Shown: piece after piece, positions 1 to 8,340 of the stretch
Layout of the letters: the number at the start of each line of letters is the position of its first letter
Position numbering within the stretch: position 1 is the first letter of the stretch
DNA from: Holosporaceae bacterium
GTDB lineage: Bacteria; Pseudomonadota; Alphaproteobacteria; UBA3830
Direction of reading: 5' to 3'
DNA: 58,370 nt
Assembly (NCBI GenBank): GCA_031288395.1
Contig: JAITRM010000002.1
Span: 1-58,370, forward strand
Made by a program: the position numbers and the translations under genes
The notes under the pieces: model-generated
Told to the model about the DNA's origin: nothing
Databases searched by the model: none
What the model saw: the letters and a program-made list of their open reading frames with translations, nothing else

Positions 1-4
1 CCGC

Positions 5-961
5 CTAGGAAGCGACTTGACCGATAAGATTTTTGTGTCCCCTCAGAAAATCCTCTCCGGACATTTTGCTTTTGCCGGCTGGTCGCAGCAGCGTTAATCG
101 CAGCGAACCGCTCCCGCAGGCCACCGTCATCCCCGCTTCCTCGGCTACAATCCCGGCCGGACGGCTACTGTTGCCATTCGCCGCAATTTCGGCGTCGAGA
201 ATTTGTATGCGGAGGCCGGAGATTTCGCACCAGGCTCCTGGCGAAGGCGAAAAAGCCTTGATCTGGCGTAAAATATTTTCGGCAGCGGCGAGCCAATCTA
301 TTTTGCTGGACTTTTTGTTCACTTTTGGAGCGTAGACGGCGCCCTCTTCCGGCTGTTTGCGAGCTTGCGAGAGGCTTTCATCAAGATTGCCAATTACATC
401 CACAATCATTTCTGCGCCAATGGCTCCAAGCCGCTCTTCCAGCTCTCCGTGATTGGTTTTTGGGGTAATATCTATGGATCTGACGGCGATAATATCTCCC
501 GTGTCCACGCCGGCGTCCATTTTCATGATGGTGATACCAGTTTTGGAATCTCCGGCCAGAATGGCGGATCGAATGGGAGCGGCACCCCGCCATCTTGGCA
601 GCAGGGAAGCGTGAATGTTTATGAAGCCGTAGGTCGGTATGAGCAACATATCGCGCGGAATGATCAGACCGTAGGACGAAACCACGGCTAGGTCGGGCGC
701 CAACGCTCGCAGCGACTCTTCCTGTCCGGATTTCAGAGTTTGGGGAACATAGACGGCGATATTTTGGTCTTCGGCGAAGCAATGTACCGGAGATTTTTGA
801 ATTTTGTAATTTCTTCCGGCCGGTTTGGGGGCTTGAGTATAGACCGCAACCACGTGGAACCCGGCATCCAGCAGCGCCGCCAGCGCCGTCAACGAAAAAC
901 CCGACGTTCCCATAAAAACTACGCGAAGATGGTGCGGCTCAGTTGCGTTAGCTTTTCCCAT
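5..961 (-). CDS. fmt: Methionyl-tRNA formyltransferase
   Basis: Formylates the amino group of Met-tRNAfMet using 10-formyltetrahydrofolate, giving the initiator tRNA for bacterial translation; cytosolic. The 318-residue product has the family's usual length. The N-terminal Rossmann-type catalytic domain begins at VVFMGTSGF, and the signature SLLPRWRGAAPI with the following GDSKTGITIMKMD segment forms the formyl-donor site. The C-terminal OB-fold region (from about residue 210) begins with YAPKVNKKSSKIDW. The stop lies at the extreme left of the window, so the gene is complete. It sits 15 bp downstream of def on the same strand, the common def-fmt pairing: one enzyme adds the formyl group and the other removes it. 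Confidence 0.97.
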   Translation of the reverse strand: MGKANATEPHHLRVVFMGTSGFSLTALAALLDAGFHVVAVYTQAPKPAGRNYKIQKSPVHCFAEDQNIAVYVPQTLKSGQEESLRALAPDLAVVSSYGLIIPRDMLLIPTYGFINIHASLLPRWRGAAPIRSAILAGDSKTGITIMKMDAGVDTGDIIAVRSIDITPKTNHGELEERLGAIGAEMIVDVIGNLDESLSQARKQPEEGAVYAPKVNKKSSKIDWLAAAENILRQIKAFSPSPGAWCEISGLRIQILDAEIAANGNSSRPAGIVAEEAGMTVACGSGSLRLTLLRPAGKSKMSGEDFLRGHKNLIGQVAS

Positions 962-976
962 CGAAGACCTTAAATC

Positions 977-1531
977 CTACAAGGTCTCGTTTTCCGGGGC
1001 AACCTCCGCGGTATTTTGAGCCATGAACTCATTTTGCAATTCTTTAAATTTTTTGATGGCCTGGGAGCGCCCCGACTTGCTCAGATGATCAATGAACAGG
1101 TGACCGTTCATGTGATCTATTTCATGCTGGATGCAAAAGGACAGCAACCCCTCCGCTTTCTGAATAGTTTGCGGAGAAAAGTTCTCATCCAAGTACTCTA
1201 CGGTTATTGTCTTGTGCCGAAAAATAGTCTCTCGCAACAGGGGGACGGACAGGCACCCTTCACCGGACTCTTCGGTCTCCACAGATCTCCAAATAATGCG
1301 CGGATTTATTAGGACATACAGTCTCCGAGGTTCCTCTCGCAGGTCTATAACTGCTACTCTTTTCAGAATTCCCACCTGGGGAGCCGCCAGCCCTATACCG
1401 CTCCATTCGTAGAGCTTTTCTGTCATTTCTTTGATTAGATCGGCCGCCGTCGGGTCTCCGACTTCCATATCAACGGATCTTCTAAAAAGAGCAGGATTTG
1501 GATATTGCAGCAGCTCCATCGCTTCACTCAC
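977..1531 (-). CDS. def: Peptide deformylase
   Basis: Metal-dependent hydrolase that removes the N-formyl group from nascent proteins at the ribosome exit. All three family motifs are visible: GIGLAAPQVG (motif 1), EGCLSVP with the metal-binding Cys (motif 2) and QHEIDHMNG containing HExxH-type metal ligands (motif 3). The length of 184 residues is normal, with a charged C-terminal tail. The first codon here is GTG at 1531; an in-frame ATG at 1519 (MELLQYPNP) is an equally likely start and matches the usual N-terminus better. It is followed by fmt after 15 bp, presumably in one transcript. Confidence 0.96.
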   Translation of the reverse strand: MSEAMELLQYPNPALFRRSVDMEVGDPTAADLIKEMTEKLYEWSGIGLAAPQVGILKRVAVIDLREEPRRLYVLINPRIIWRSVETEESGEGCLSVPLLRETIFRHKTITVEYLDENFSPQTIQKAEGLLSFCIQHEIDHMNGHLFIDHLSKSGRSQAIKKFKELQNEFMAQNTAEVAPENETL

Positions 1532-1614
1532 AGAAAAAGACGTCGTTCCTTACCGTACACATGATAGCACACGCGGTCGCTAATTCAAGGTGGCGAATTG
1601 CTCGGGCGGACGAC

Positions 1615-2049
1615 TCATGATTCTTCGTTTTTGGAAAGGCTCGTCGAGAAGGCTCTGATCATGTCCAGCACCTTCTTTCTCACCGCTGGACTCGAGATTT
1701 TATAATAGGCCCGCAGCAGTTCGATGGACTCTCTCTTTTTCAGATTATCAAACTCATAGTTAGGTACGTTCTCGTCGTTCGCCGAAGAGATCCCGTGATA
1801 TCCGTCGACAAAATACGAGAAATCTATGGATAGAGCGTTTGCGATACTATAAAGAGCGCTAGCGCTTATCCTATTGGCGCCCTTTTCGTATTTCTGAATT
1901 TGTTGAAACGTAACCCCGAGGCAAGAGCCTAGTTTGTCCTGACTTATTCCCAAAGCGGACCTGCGGGACTTTACTCTACTTCCTATATAGTAATCCAAAT
2001 CCCCCGAGTGAGATTTTTTGTTCATTCTTGTCTGCGAATAACCGGTCAT
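1615..2049 (-). CDS. Cro/CI (XRE) family helix-turn-helix regulator
   Basis: A 144-residue DNA-binding regulator. Residues about 20-80 form a HTH_3 domain: IGSRVKSRRSALGISQDKLG, then VTFQQIQKYEKGANRIS, the typical recognition-helix pattern. The C-terminal half is a charged, helical segment that may mediate dimerisation or peptide sensing. The ATG at 2049 has a GGAG sequence 5 nt upstream. It is monocistronic, with a good sigma70-type promoter at 2090-2117. Small regulators of this form are frequent in host-associated alphaproteobacteria. The targets are unknown; the adjacent T6SS/repeat-protein island is an obvious guess, but no operator linking them was seen. Confidence 0.85.
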   Translation of the reverse strand: MTGYSQTRMNKKSHSGDLDYYIGSRVKSRRSALGISQDKLGSCLGVTFQQIQKYEKGANRISASALYSIANALSIDFSYFVDGYHGISSANDENVPNYEFDNLKKRESIELLRAYYKISSPAVRKKVLDMIRAFSTSLSKNEES

Positions 2050-2089
2050 TTAAACTCCTTAATACACACGCCAGAACCAATGTTATTTT

Positions 2090-2117
2090 ATTATAAGGTA
2101 AAAAAATAAATTTTCAA
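2090..2117 (-). promoter_or_regulatory. Sigma70-type promoter for the XRE regulator
   Basis: On the minus strand: -35 TTGAAA (2117-2112), 16-bp spacer, -10 TATAAT (2095-2090). Transcription would begin near 2083, giving a 5' leader of about 34 nt before the ATG at 2049, whose ribosome-binding site is GGAG. Confidence 0.6.
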
Positions 2118-2586
2118 TTTGAAAAGCGGCGCGCCAATGAACAAATTTCATTTTTGTTGCAAATACCGTGGGTTGCGGCGGGAAATGAGAGGGGTCGCCG
2201 GCCGCCAATCTGTCTTTTTGGACAAAATTTTTTGCAACCTCTAATTTATATAGCCTCGCCTTCGTCAAAAAATATTGCCATAAAAATATTAATTGCTACA
2301 ATAGTTTTTTTAATTTTTTTTAGGGCGGACCGTTTTCGTTTTGGGAGAAATTATTGTGTTCGGCCGTTTTATTCAAGCCTATTTTGTTTGGAGTATAAAG
2401 CGCTACAAGAACAACATAGAATTATGTATAAAATTGCTTCTATTATAAAATTTTAAAAAATCTTGCCGAAATATTGTATTAAAAACAATTTTTTATTAAA
2501 CTCTCGGTTGTGTAACGATTTTTTTGAGGTCAATGGCGCGGCTGACCAGATTTGCGCCGAAAATTAACGATGATTTGATGGAAACG
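2118..2586. other. AT-rich intergenic region without a recognisable gene
   Basis: About 470 bp between the promoter of the regulator and the 3' end of the repeat-rich protein gene. It is clearly AT-rich, with runs of T and A and no convincing reading frame: candidates lack a ribosome-binding site and coding character. No strong hairpin terminator for the repeat-protein gene could be picked out, although T-rich tracts just beyond its stop (2455-2500) could contribute. It may hold promoter elements, a small RNA or decayed sequence; nothing can be asserted. Confidence 0.5.
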
Positions 2587-4635
2587 TCAGAAATCTTTGC
2601 TGCGGAGCTTCTGATCCTGATCGGCGCTTGTTTTATCGTGCCCGTTGTGATGTGGAAGCGACTTCCCCAGCGGGACGTTGTGCAGCGAAGCGTCGTCGTC
2701 TTTCCAGCCTTCCTCCGTATCCTGCATGCTTGGCGCGTATTCATCCGGATTATCTTCGGATTCTGCCGGCTCTTCGCTTGTAAACTCCTCTACGTCGTCG
2801 GAAAATACTGCGCCGGACGAGGAATTGTCGCCTTCGGTCTCCTGAAATTCTTGCGAATCTCCTTTTCCGCCGTCCAAACTGTTTTCGACCGACGATTTCT
2901 CGGCGTTGCCGTTGAGGTGTTTGTCCAATTTCTCCAGCATTGTTTCCCTTCTTTTAACATTTTCGCTGGCGGCGCCGTCGTTTGCTGCGGTTGCCAATTT
3001 TTCGTCTTGCTTAGGCGTTGAGTCAGGGGACGAAGCGCTTGCCGCTGAGTCTTCTGCGTTGTATTTCTCGGCCTGAGGCGATGAATCGCCCTCTTGCGCC
3101 GGCCCAGCGTTTGCGTTTTCAGCGTCAGCGGTTGTTGCAGCAGCGTTGGGCTGCGATGCGCCGATCTCCGGATAATTCACGGGACCTTGTTCTCCTCCGT
3201 AATTAGCGCTTGGCCCACCAAAATTTCCCATGCTGTTGTTCGCCGTAACGCCATTGTTTGGGAATGATTGCTGAGTTTCCGGCGTCTGCTGATTTCCATA
3301 TGCATTATATGCTCCGGAAGTTGGCGTGTAGGCGGAACCTTGATTATACGGCGATCCAGTGGCTGCGGCGCCATAGGCGGATGATGAGCCCATGGACGAG
3401 CCATAGAGGTTGGAGCTTGTGTTTGTGCCGTATGACGGCGAAGTCCCCAGTGGGCTGCTGCCGTAGGTGGACGGCTGGCTTGTGGATGTGTTGTAGAGGT
3501 TGGAGCCTGTGCCATACGACGACGTCCCCAGGGGGCTGCTGCCGTAGGTGCTGGAGCCTGTGCCATACGACGACGTCCCCAGGGGGCTGCTGCCGTAGGT
3601 GGACGGCTGGCTTGTGGATGTGTTGTAGAGGTTGGAGCCTGTGCCATACGACGAAGTCCCCAGGGTACCGCTGCTGTAGGTGCTGGAGCCTGTGCCATAG
3701 AGGTTGGAGCTTGTGCCATACGGCGAAGTTCCCAGGGTACCGCTGCTGTAGGTGCTGGAGCCTGTGCCATAGAGGTTGGAGCCTGTGCCATACGACGAAG
3801 TCCCCGGGGGGCTGCTGCCGTAGGTGGACGGCGGGCTTGTGGATGTGCTGTAGAGGCCTGTGTTTGTGCCGTATGACGGCGACGTCCCCAGGGCGCTGCT
3901 GCTGCTACTCGGTGCGCTGAGGAGATTGCCGCTGCCGGCGTCAGGCGATGAAGCGCCTAGCGTGCTGCTGCTGGTGTGTTTGGGTACGTCCGCAGACATA
4001 TTGTTGTTTTGATTTTTAAGGCTGTGGGATCGATCATAATCTCTACTTTCGCGGGAATTCGTATTTTGCCGACGATCATAGGACGAATTGGAGCTCCGGT
4101 CACGGGAGTATCCGCCCCGGTTTGTGTCGTAATCTCGATCGTAGCTTGGCGACCGGTCATATCGACCTGAGGAATAGTTCGACTTGAATTTCGTGTCGTT
4201 GTTTGAAAATTGGTCTCTTGCGGAATTATAGTTCGAGTATCGTTCCATGCTCCGGTCCCTTCCGTAAGATTCTTTTCCGCCTGCCTCTTGGCGATCATAC
4301 TTTCCGTAAGAGCCATCTCTTCCATCGTCTTTTCTCCGCTGGTTTGTGGGTTCTTCGTTCCCTCTGCGAGGATAGCTGCGATCCTGATTATAGTTGCGAT
4401 ACTGATTGTCGCCGTCGGATTTTTTCCTTTGATCATCGTTATTCCGCTGATTTTCTATTTTGCGGCCTGGCGCTTCGGCTCTATTCCTGAAAAAATCACC
4501 GATATTCAGGATTATGGGAATGCGCTCTTCGTCATTTTCGCGATCGTTCTGACTCTCTACATCGGCTTCTCTCTCGGCATGGATTGCCCCGAAATTCAAG
4601 AAAAACGCTAATGCTGCAAAAAATATGTAATGCAA
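2587..4635 (-). CDS. Secreted low-complexity tandem-repeat protein, unknown function
   Basis: A 682-residue protein that I do not recognise. A signal peptide (MHYIFFAALAFFLNFGAIHA, residues 1-20) directs it out of the cytoplasm. Residues about 25-220 are rich in Arg, Asp, Ser, Tyr and Asn (RDRSSNSSYDRR-like). Residues about 243-411 are Gly/Ser/Thr/Tyr tandem repeats. The C-terminal third is acidic and rich in Ala, Glu, Ser and Asn, ending KLRSKDF. No Cys or enzymatic motif was seen, so it looks intrinsically disordered. The start is TTG at 4635 with AAGGAG about 11 nt upstream, a rather long spacing. It is transcribed divergently from vgrG. It could be a surface adhesin, a matrix protein or a secreted substrate; this is inference from composition and position only. 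Confidence 0.75.
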   Translation of the reverse strand: MHYIFFAALAFFLNFGAIHAEREADVESQNDRENDEERIPIILNIGDFFRNRAEAPGRKIENQRNNDDQRKKSDGDNQYRNYNQDRSYPRRGNEEPTNQRRKDDGRDGSYGKYDRQEAGGKESYGRDRSMERYSNYNSARDQFSNNDTKFKSNYSSGRYDRSPSYDRDYDTNRGGYSRDRSSNSSYDRRQNTNSRESRDYDRSHSLKNQNNNMSADVPKHTSSSTLGASSPDAGSGNLLSAPSSSSSALGTSPSYGTNTGLYSTSTSPPSTYGSSPPGTSSYGTGSNLYGTGSSTYSSGTLGTSPYGTSSNLYGTGSSTYSSGTLGTSSYGTGSNLYNTSTSQPSTYGSSPLGTSSYGTGSSTYGSSPLGTSSYGTGSNLYNTSTSQPSTYGSSPLGTSPSYGTNTSSNLYGSSMGSSSAYGAAATGSPYNQGSAYTPTSGAYNAYGNQQTPETQQSFPNNGVTANNSMGNFGGPSANYGGEQGPVNYPEIGASQPNAAATTADAENANAGPAQEGDSSPQAEKYNAEDSAASASSPDSTPKQDEKLATAANDGAASENVKRRETMLEKLDKHLNGNAEKSSVENSLDGGKGDSQEFQETEGDNSSSGAVFSDDVEEFTSEEPAESEDNPDEYAPSMQDTEEGWKDDDASLHNVPLGKSLPHHNGHDKTSADQDQKLRSKDF
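3400..3905 (-). repeat. In-frame tandem repeats, units of 17/24/27 codons
   Basis: Within the repeat-rich protein, five consecutive units start with GTS[SP]YGT and have lengths 24, 24, 27, 17 and 27 residues; a 29-residue unit precedes them and a partial unit follows. The 27-residue units (SNLYNTSTSQPSTYGSSPL core) are exact DNA copies over at least 70 bp, offset by 132 bp (for example from 3466 and 3598). All unit lengths are multiples of 3, so gain or loss of copies keeps the frame. The open frames in other phases and on the opposite strand here are by-products of the repetition. Confidence 0.9.
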
Positions 4636-4810
4636 GGCTCTTTGATCTCCTTTGCCGTTTACATTTTAGCAAAAAATTTATTAAGAAATTGTGAACGCGA
4701 ACTATGGATTAAATGCCTTGAAACAAAAGGATGAAGGCTAAAGAAGGTCGATCCTTTGCAATTTGATGCAATTTTGATTACAATTTGCGCCAACCTTGAA
4801 GAGGAGTCGA

Positions 4811-7033
4811 GTGTCTTCCATTCTGAGCGGCCAGGAAGGCCTGATTGTACACCTAACTACTCCGTTCGGAGATTCTGATCTGATATTGAGATCTCTACGG
4901 GGCCATGAGGCCATATCCGAGCTCTTTGAGTTCCAGGTGGTCTTTGCGGCTAAGGATAACGCGCTGGATCCGGAAAAAGCTGTCGGTTCCAGCATGAATA
5001 TAGCCATCAAATCGGATTCGCAGGAGAGGTACATCGACGGCATCATCACGGAGTTTTCTCAGGGACCTACCGAAACCCAAAACGACGTATTTTTGACGGA
5101 ATATTTAGTTACTTTGAGGCCGAGCCTATGGCTTCTCACATTGGACAGGAATCATCTTATTTTTCAGAACAAAACGTCCATTGATATTATAAAAAAAATC
5201 CTGGGCGACTGCGGCGTCAAAGAAATGGAGGATAAAACAAAATCATGCGGTCGAGTTGCGAGAGAGTATTGCGTGCAGTATGGCGAAAGCAGCTTCAATT
5301 TTGTCTCCCGGCTAATGGAAGACGAAGGAATTTTCTATTTTTTCAAGCATTCCAACAATAAACACACTCTGGTGCTGGCCGACTCCGCCAGCGTACACGA
5401 AAAAATGCCCAAAACGCCCAAAGTTGGATTTCTCAATAGCAGTCGGGAAATATTTCCTTTGGGAAAAATCTTCAAAACCAGCATGACGACGAGGGTGCAG
5501 ACCGGCGGATATGCTGGAGCCGACTATAATTACACAATCTCCCAAACCAAACTCTATGGCAAATTGGATAGCAAATGGAAGGGACAAACTTTCTACGAAT
5601 ATCCCGGCTGTTTTGCCAAATCCAACGAGGGGGAAAACTTATTCAAGCTGCGGGTTCAGCACTTTGAATTGGAACGCTGTTTGTTTAACGCTTCATCGAC
5701 GGCAGCGAACATGACGGCTGGCTTTTCCTTCGAAGTTGCCGATCATCTTGTGGAAAAGTTTAATGGGGAGTACGTTGCCCTCGCAATATCTCATTTTTTA
5801 GATTTTTCTGCCTCGTCCGGATATGTGTACAGGAACACTTTATCATCTTTTGAGAAGGGAACTGAATTTCGTCCGCCGAGAAAAACGCCAAAACCGCGCG
5901 TCTACGGGACCCAAACGGCCATCGTTACCTGTCCGTCTGGAGAAGAAATATTCAAAAATGAACACGGTTGCATAAAGGTTTTCTTTCATTGGGATAGAGT
6001 GGGAAAAAGCGCGGACACCAACGAAAGCTCCTGCTGGATCAGGGTAGCGCAACTGCTCGCCGGCAGCAATTGGGGAGGAATTTTTATCCCCAGAGTCGGG
6101 CAGGAAGTGGTGGTTGCCTTTCTGGAAGGAGATCCGGACCGACCGCTGGTCGTGGGCTGCGTCTATAACGATCAGCATATGCCGGAATACTCCGATAAGG
6201 AGGCAATGAAGTCGGCGTTCAAGACCGTTAGCTACAAAGATCCGGACAGGTTTCATGAAGTTAGAATCAACGACGAGAAAGACAAGGAGGAATTGTACGT
6301 TCATGCCTCCAAGGACGTGTACGTCAACATCGTTAATTCAAGAAAAACAGAAATAGAGGAATCGGATGATACTTTGGACTTATTTAAGGGATCCAGAACA
6401 ATCACCCTGAAGGCGGACGGCGATAATCCCGGCAATCACTCGCTGTTTCTGAAAAAGGGAGACCAAATTATCGAGCTCACCAAAGGCAATAGAACGCTAA
6501 CCCTGAAGGAAGGGGCAGAAACCGTTGTGCTGGAAAACGGCGACAGATCCGTCACCTTGAAAAAAGGCAACCAAAGCTATGAAATAACCGGAGATTATAG
6601 CATTAAGGTTTCCGGAAATCTAAAGATCAAGGTAGACGGCAACATAGACATAGAATCCAGCGGAAATACCAGCATGAAGGCCAAGGGTACATTTAATGCG
6701 GAATCCACCGGGGCGATGGGTTTGAAAACTGGACCCGGCAGCGCCTTTTCTACGGAAACTGGGGTCGGCGGTTCGTTTTCTCTAAAATCCGGAGCCGGCG
6801 GCGCGCTCTCCGTAGAATCCGGGGCCGGCGGTGGGATGACCATAAAGTCAGGCCTTAATCTTGAAGCTTCGTCCACCGTTAACATGAATTTGAAGGCGAA
6901 TGTTATGCTGGAGGTGAATGGAACGGCTTCCTGCAAACTAACCGGGGCTATGGCAGAGATTATGGGCCAGGGGATGACCAAAGTATCCGCACCCATGATA
7001 ACCATCGGAGGGGGGATGTTGCAGCTTGGATAA
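4811..7033 (+). CDS. vgrG: Type VI secretion system tip protein VgrG
   Basis: Trimeric spike protein that, with a PAAR-type cap, tips the Hcp tube of a type VI secretion system. The N-terminal part (residues about 10-370) matches the gp27-like VgrG fold, with YCVQYGESSFNFVSRLMEDEGIFYFF as a strong family signature region. The gp5-like OB-fold follows, with FIPRVGQEVVVAFLEGDPDR and PLVVGCVYN. From about residue 480 the protein forms a Gly-rich, repetitive beta-helix (GNRTLTLKEG, KVDGNIDIESSGN). No separate C-terminal enzymatic domain is visible, so this is probably not an evolved VgrG. GTG at 4811 is preferred because GAGGAG lies 4 nt upstream; an in-frame TTG at 4796 has no such site. Its end overlaps the next gene by 8 bp. 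Confidence 0.93.
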   Translation: MSSILSGQEGLIVHLTTPFGDSDLILRSLRGHEAISELFEFQVVFAAKDNALDPEKAVGSSMNIAIKSDSQERYIDGIITEFSQGPTETQNDVFLTEYLVTLRPSLWLLTLDRNHLIFQNKTSIDIIKKILGDCGVKEMEDKTKSCGRVAREYCVQYGESSFNFVSRLMEDEGIFYFFKHSNNKHTLVLADSASVHEKMPKTPKVGFLNSSREIFPLGKIFKTSMTTRVQTGGYAGADYNYTISQTKLYGKLDSKWKGQTFYEYPGCFAKSNEGENLFKLRVQHFELERCLFNASSTAANMTAGFSFEVADHLVEKFNGEYVALAISHFLDFSASSGYVYRNTLSSFEKGTEFRPPRKTPKPRVYGTQTAIVTCPSGEEIFKNEHGCIKVFFHWDRVGKSADTNESSCWIRVAQLLAGSNWGGIFIPRVGQEVVVAFLEGDPDRPLVVGCVYNDQHMPEYSDKEAMKSAFKTVSYKDPDRFHEVRINDEKDKEELYVHASKDVYVNIVNSRKTEIEESDDTLDLFKGSRTITLKADGDNPGNHSLFLKKGDQIIELTKGNRTLTLKEGAETVVLENGDRSVTLKKGNQSYEITGDYSIKVSGNLKIKVDGNIDIESSGNTSMKAKGTFNAESTGAMGLKTGPGSAFSTETGVGGSFSLKSGAGGALSVESGAGGGMTIKSGLNLEASSTVNMNLKANVMLEVNGTASCKLTGAMAEIMGQGMTKVSAPMITIGGGMLQLG

Positions 7034-7607
7034 TCAGAACCAGCCGGAAGCAACTATCCAGGAAATACGAGATCCCAGCGGGAAGTTGCTGAAAACCATA
7101 ACCATGAAAAATGGAGTTCCCCACGGAGAGATGACGGTCTTTGATGAAAATGGAAAAATAACCTGCAAATTAAATTATGAAAACGGTCTGCTCTCGGGGC
7201 CTGCGGAATTCTATTCGGCGGAGCAGCCGCTCATGCTGACGTCTTTTAAAAACGGAACGCAGGAAGGGGAAACTACATTCTTTTCCAACGGCGTCAAGGC
7301 AGGAACGGTAAATTTTCTCAACGGTGTGTTTGAGGGGGAATTCACCTCCTTCGATGGCGAAGGAAACGTCATAAGAATCGCCGCCTATGCGGGCGGATTG
7401 CTGAACGGAGAATGCAAGATTTTTTATCCGAACGGCGTTCTGATGGAGCATTCAGGCTACAAAAATAATTTGCTGCAGGGAGAGGTGGTAAAATACTTCC
7501 CCAGTGGGAATGCTATGGAAGTTTCGTCATTCCAAGACGGAAAACCCTGCGGATTTATAGATACCTACGATGACGACGGCAATTTAAAATCCAGTAGGGA
7601 AGTCTGA
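7026..7607 (+). CDS. YwqK-like MORN_2-repeat protein, T6SS cassette
   Basis: A 193-residue protein made almost wholly of MORN_2/YwqK-type repeats of about 20-24 residues, each carrying a G-x-x-x-G-E/xF-pattern (PHGEMTVFDENGK, QEGETTFFSNGVK, FEGEFTSFDGEGN, LNGECKIFYPNGV, LQGEVVKYFPSGN). The repeats are predicted to form a flat beta-sheet stack. There is no signal peptide, so it should be cytosolic unless carried by the T6SS. The start is TTG at 7026, inside the end of vgrG, with a GGAGGGGGG stretch about 9 nt upstream. It is sandwiched between the spike and the PAAR-like cap genes with overlapping codons. A chaperone, adaptor or immunity role fits the position but is inference. Confidence 0.85.
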   Translation: MDNQNQPEATIQEIRDPSGKLLKTITMKNGVPHGEMTVFDENGKITCKLNYENGLLSGPAEFYSAEQPLMLTSFKNGTQEGETTFFSNGVKAGTVNFLNGVFEGEFTSFDGEGNVIRIAAYAGGLLNGECKIFYPNGVLMEHSGYKNNLLQGEVVKYFPSGNAMEVSSFQDGKPCGFIDTYDDDGNLKSSREV

Positions 7608-7993
7608 TGGGAATGGGAGTATGCACCGGCGCGATCGCCATGTGCCCATTTGGCGTCGCTCCAACTCCGTTGACTTTTTTGCCCACTTCTATGCTGATGG
7701 GAGCAGCCGGCCCCATGGGCAGCTGTGCCGACTGCATTCCATTCCTGAATATTGTTCCGTTTGGCGTATGTTCCAGCATATTAAACCCGACCACAGCTTC
7801 GCTAACTGCCGCTGCCCTGGGGGTTTTAACTCCCGGGCCATGCATACCAACGCCGGCGGGCATGTGGATTCCCACTAAACCAACGGTCATGAGCAAAATG
7901 GGTCCCATGCTTACCAGCGATAGCATGCTAATCTGCGCCTACGGCGGAGTGATCAAGATAAACATGCCGGCTCAATTTACGGTGTTGATCTAG
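7607..7993 (+). CDS. DUF4280 PAAR-like spike cap protein
   Basis: A 128-residue DUF4280 protein; this PAAR-like family sits at the tip of contractile injection systems and often carries or recruits effectors. The pattern of short conserved blocks is visible: TGAIAMCPFGVAPTPL, NIVPFGVCSS-NP, TPGPCIPTPAG-W, SDSMLICAYGGVI. Five of its Cys sit in these blocks, as expected for the metal-stabilised cone. There is no appended toxin domain, so any cargo must be encoded elsewhere or bind through the YwqK-like partner. The ATG overlaps the previous stop by one base (TGATG), indicating translational coupling. It ends 15 bp from the convergent dciA stop. Confidence 0.85.
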   Translation: MGMGVCTGAIAMCPFGVAPTPLTFLPTSMLMGAAGPMGSCADCIPFLNIVPFGVCSSILNPTTASLTAAALGVLTPGPCIPTPAGMWIPTKPTVMSKMGPMLTSDSMLICAYGGVIKINMPAQFTVLI

Positions 7994-8007
7994 AAGCTGC
8001 GAACGCG

Positions 8008-8319
8008 TCAGGATTCTGTTGCATCCATCTGTATTACTTTTATTTGGGAGAAATAGTTTTTCGAGAGGAAATTATTCACTTTGTTTAAAATATTGAGAGA
8101 TTCATGCTGAATTTCCAGGCCGCATCCCTTGAGCGTTTTCAAAACAAGAACGTTGCTGCTGCCGGCGTGGACGACCTTATGGGGAGTCGATATCAAAGCG
8201 ATGCGCTCTCCCACAACCAGGCTCCAGTTTGCAAAAATTTCCAGGTAAATCGGTCTGTTTTTGATATTTTTAACAAAAACTTTTGCAATATCTCCCACCG
8301 CCAGAAATTGTTTGCTCAT
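8008..8319 (-). CDS. DciA-like (DUF721) replicative helicase loader
   Basis: A 103-residue DUF721-type protein. Members of this family (DciA) load the DnaB helicase in bacteria that lack DnaC. The recognisable pattern is a Trp in NWSLVVGERIALISTPHKVVHAG, followed by NVLVLKTLKGCGLEIQHES and a C-terminal helix-sheet segment (LNKVNNFLSKNYF-QIKVIQM). It is shorter than many homologues, which carry a longer tail. The start is ATG at 8319, with GGATG 7 nt upstream; the in-frame TTG at 8322 is less likely. It follows the HAD gene by about 20 bp on the same strand and may be the last gene of the rimP-to-HAD transcript. Confidence 0.7.
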   Translation of the reverse strand: MSKQFLAVGDIAKVFVKNIKNRPIYLEIFANWSLVVGERIALISTPHKVVHAGSSNVLVLKTLKGCGLEIQHESLNILNKVNNFLSKNYFSQIKVIQMDATES

Positions 8320-8340
8320 CAATGTGCATCCATTACATAT

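Noticed and set aside
3400-3905. Repeat array as a possible CRISPR array
   Set aside because: Units are contiguous, vary from 51 to 81 bp in multiples of 3, lack unique spacers and encode a protein repeat.
3177-3920. Long open frames antisense or out of phase within the repeat region (204 and 220 residues)
   Set aside because: They arise from the tandem repeats of the real gene, have Cys/Trp/Arg-rich low-complexity translations and no ribosome-binding site.
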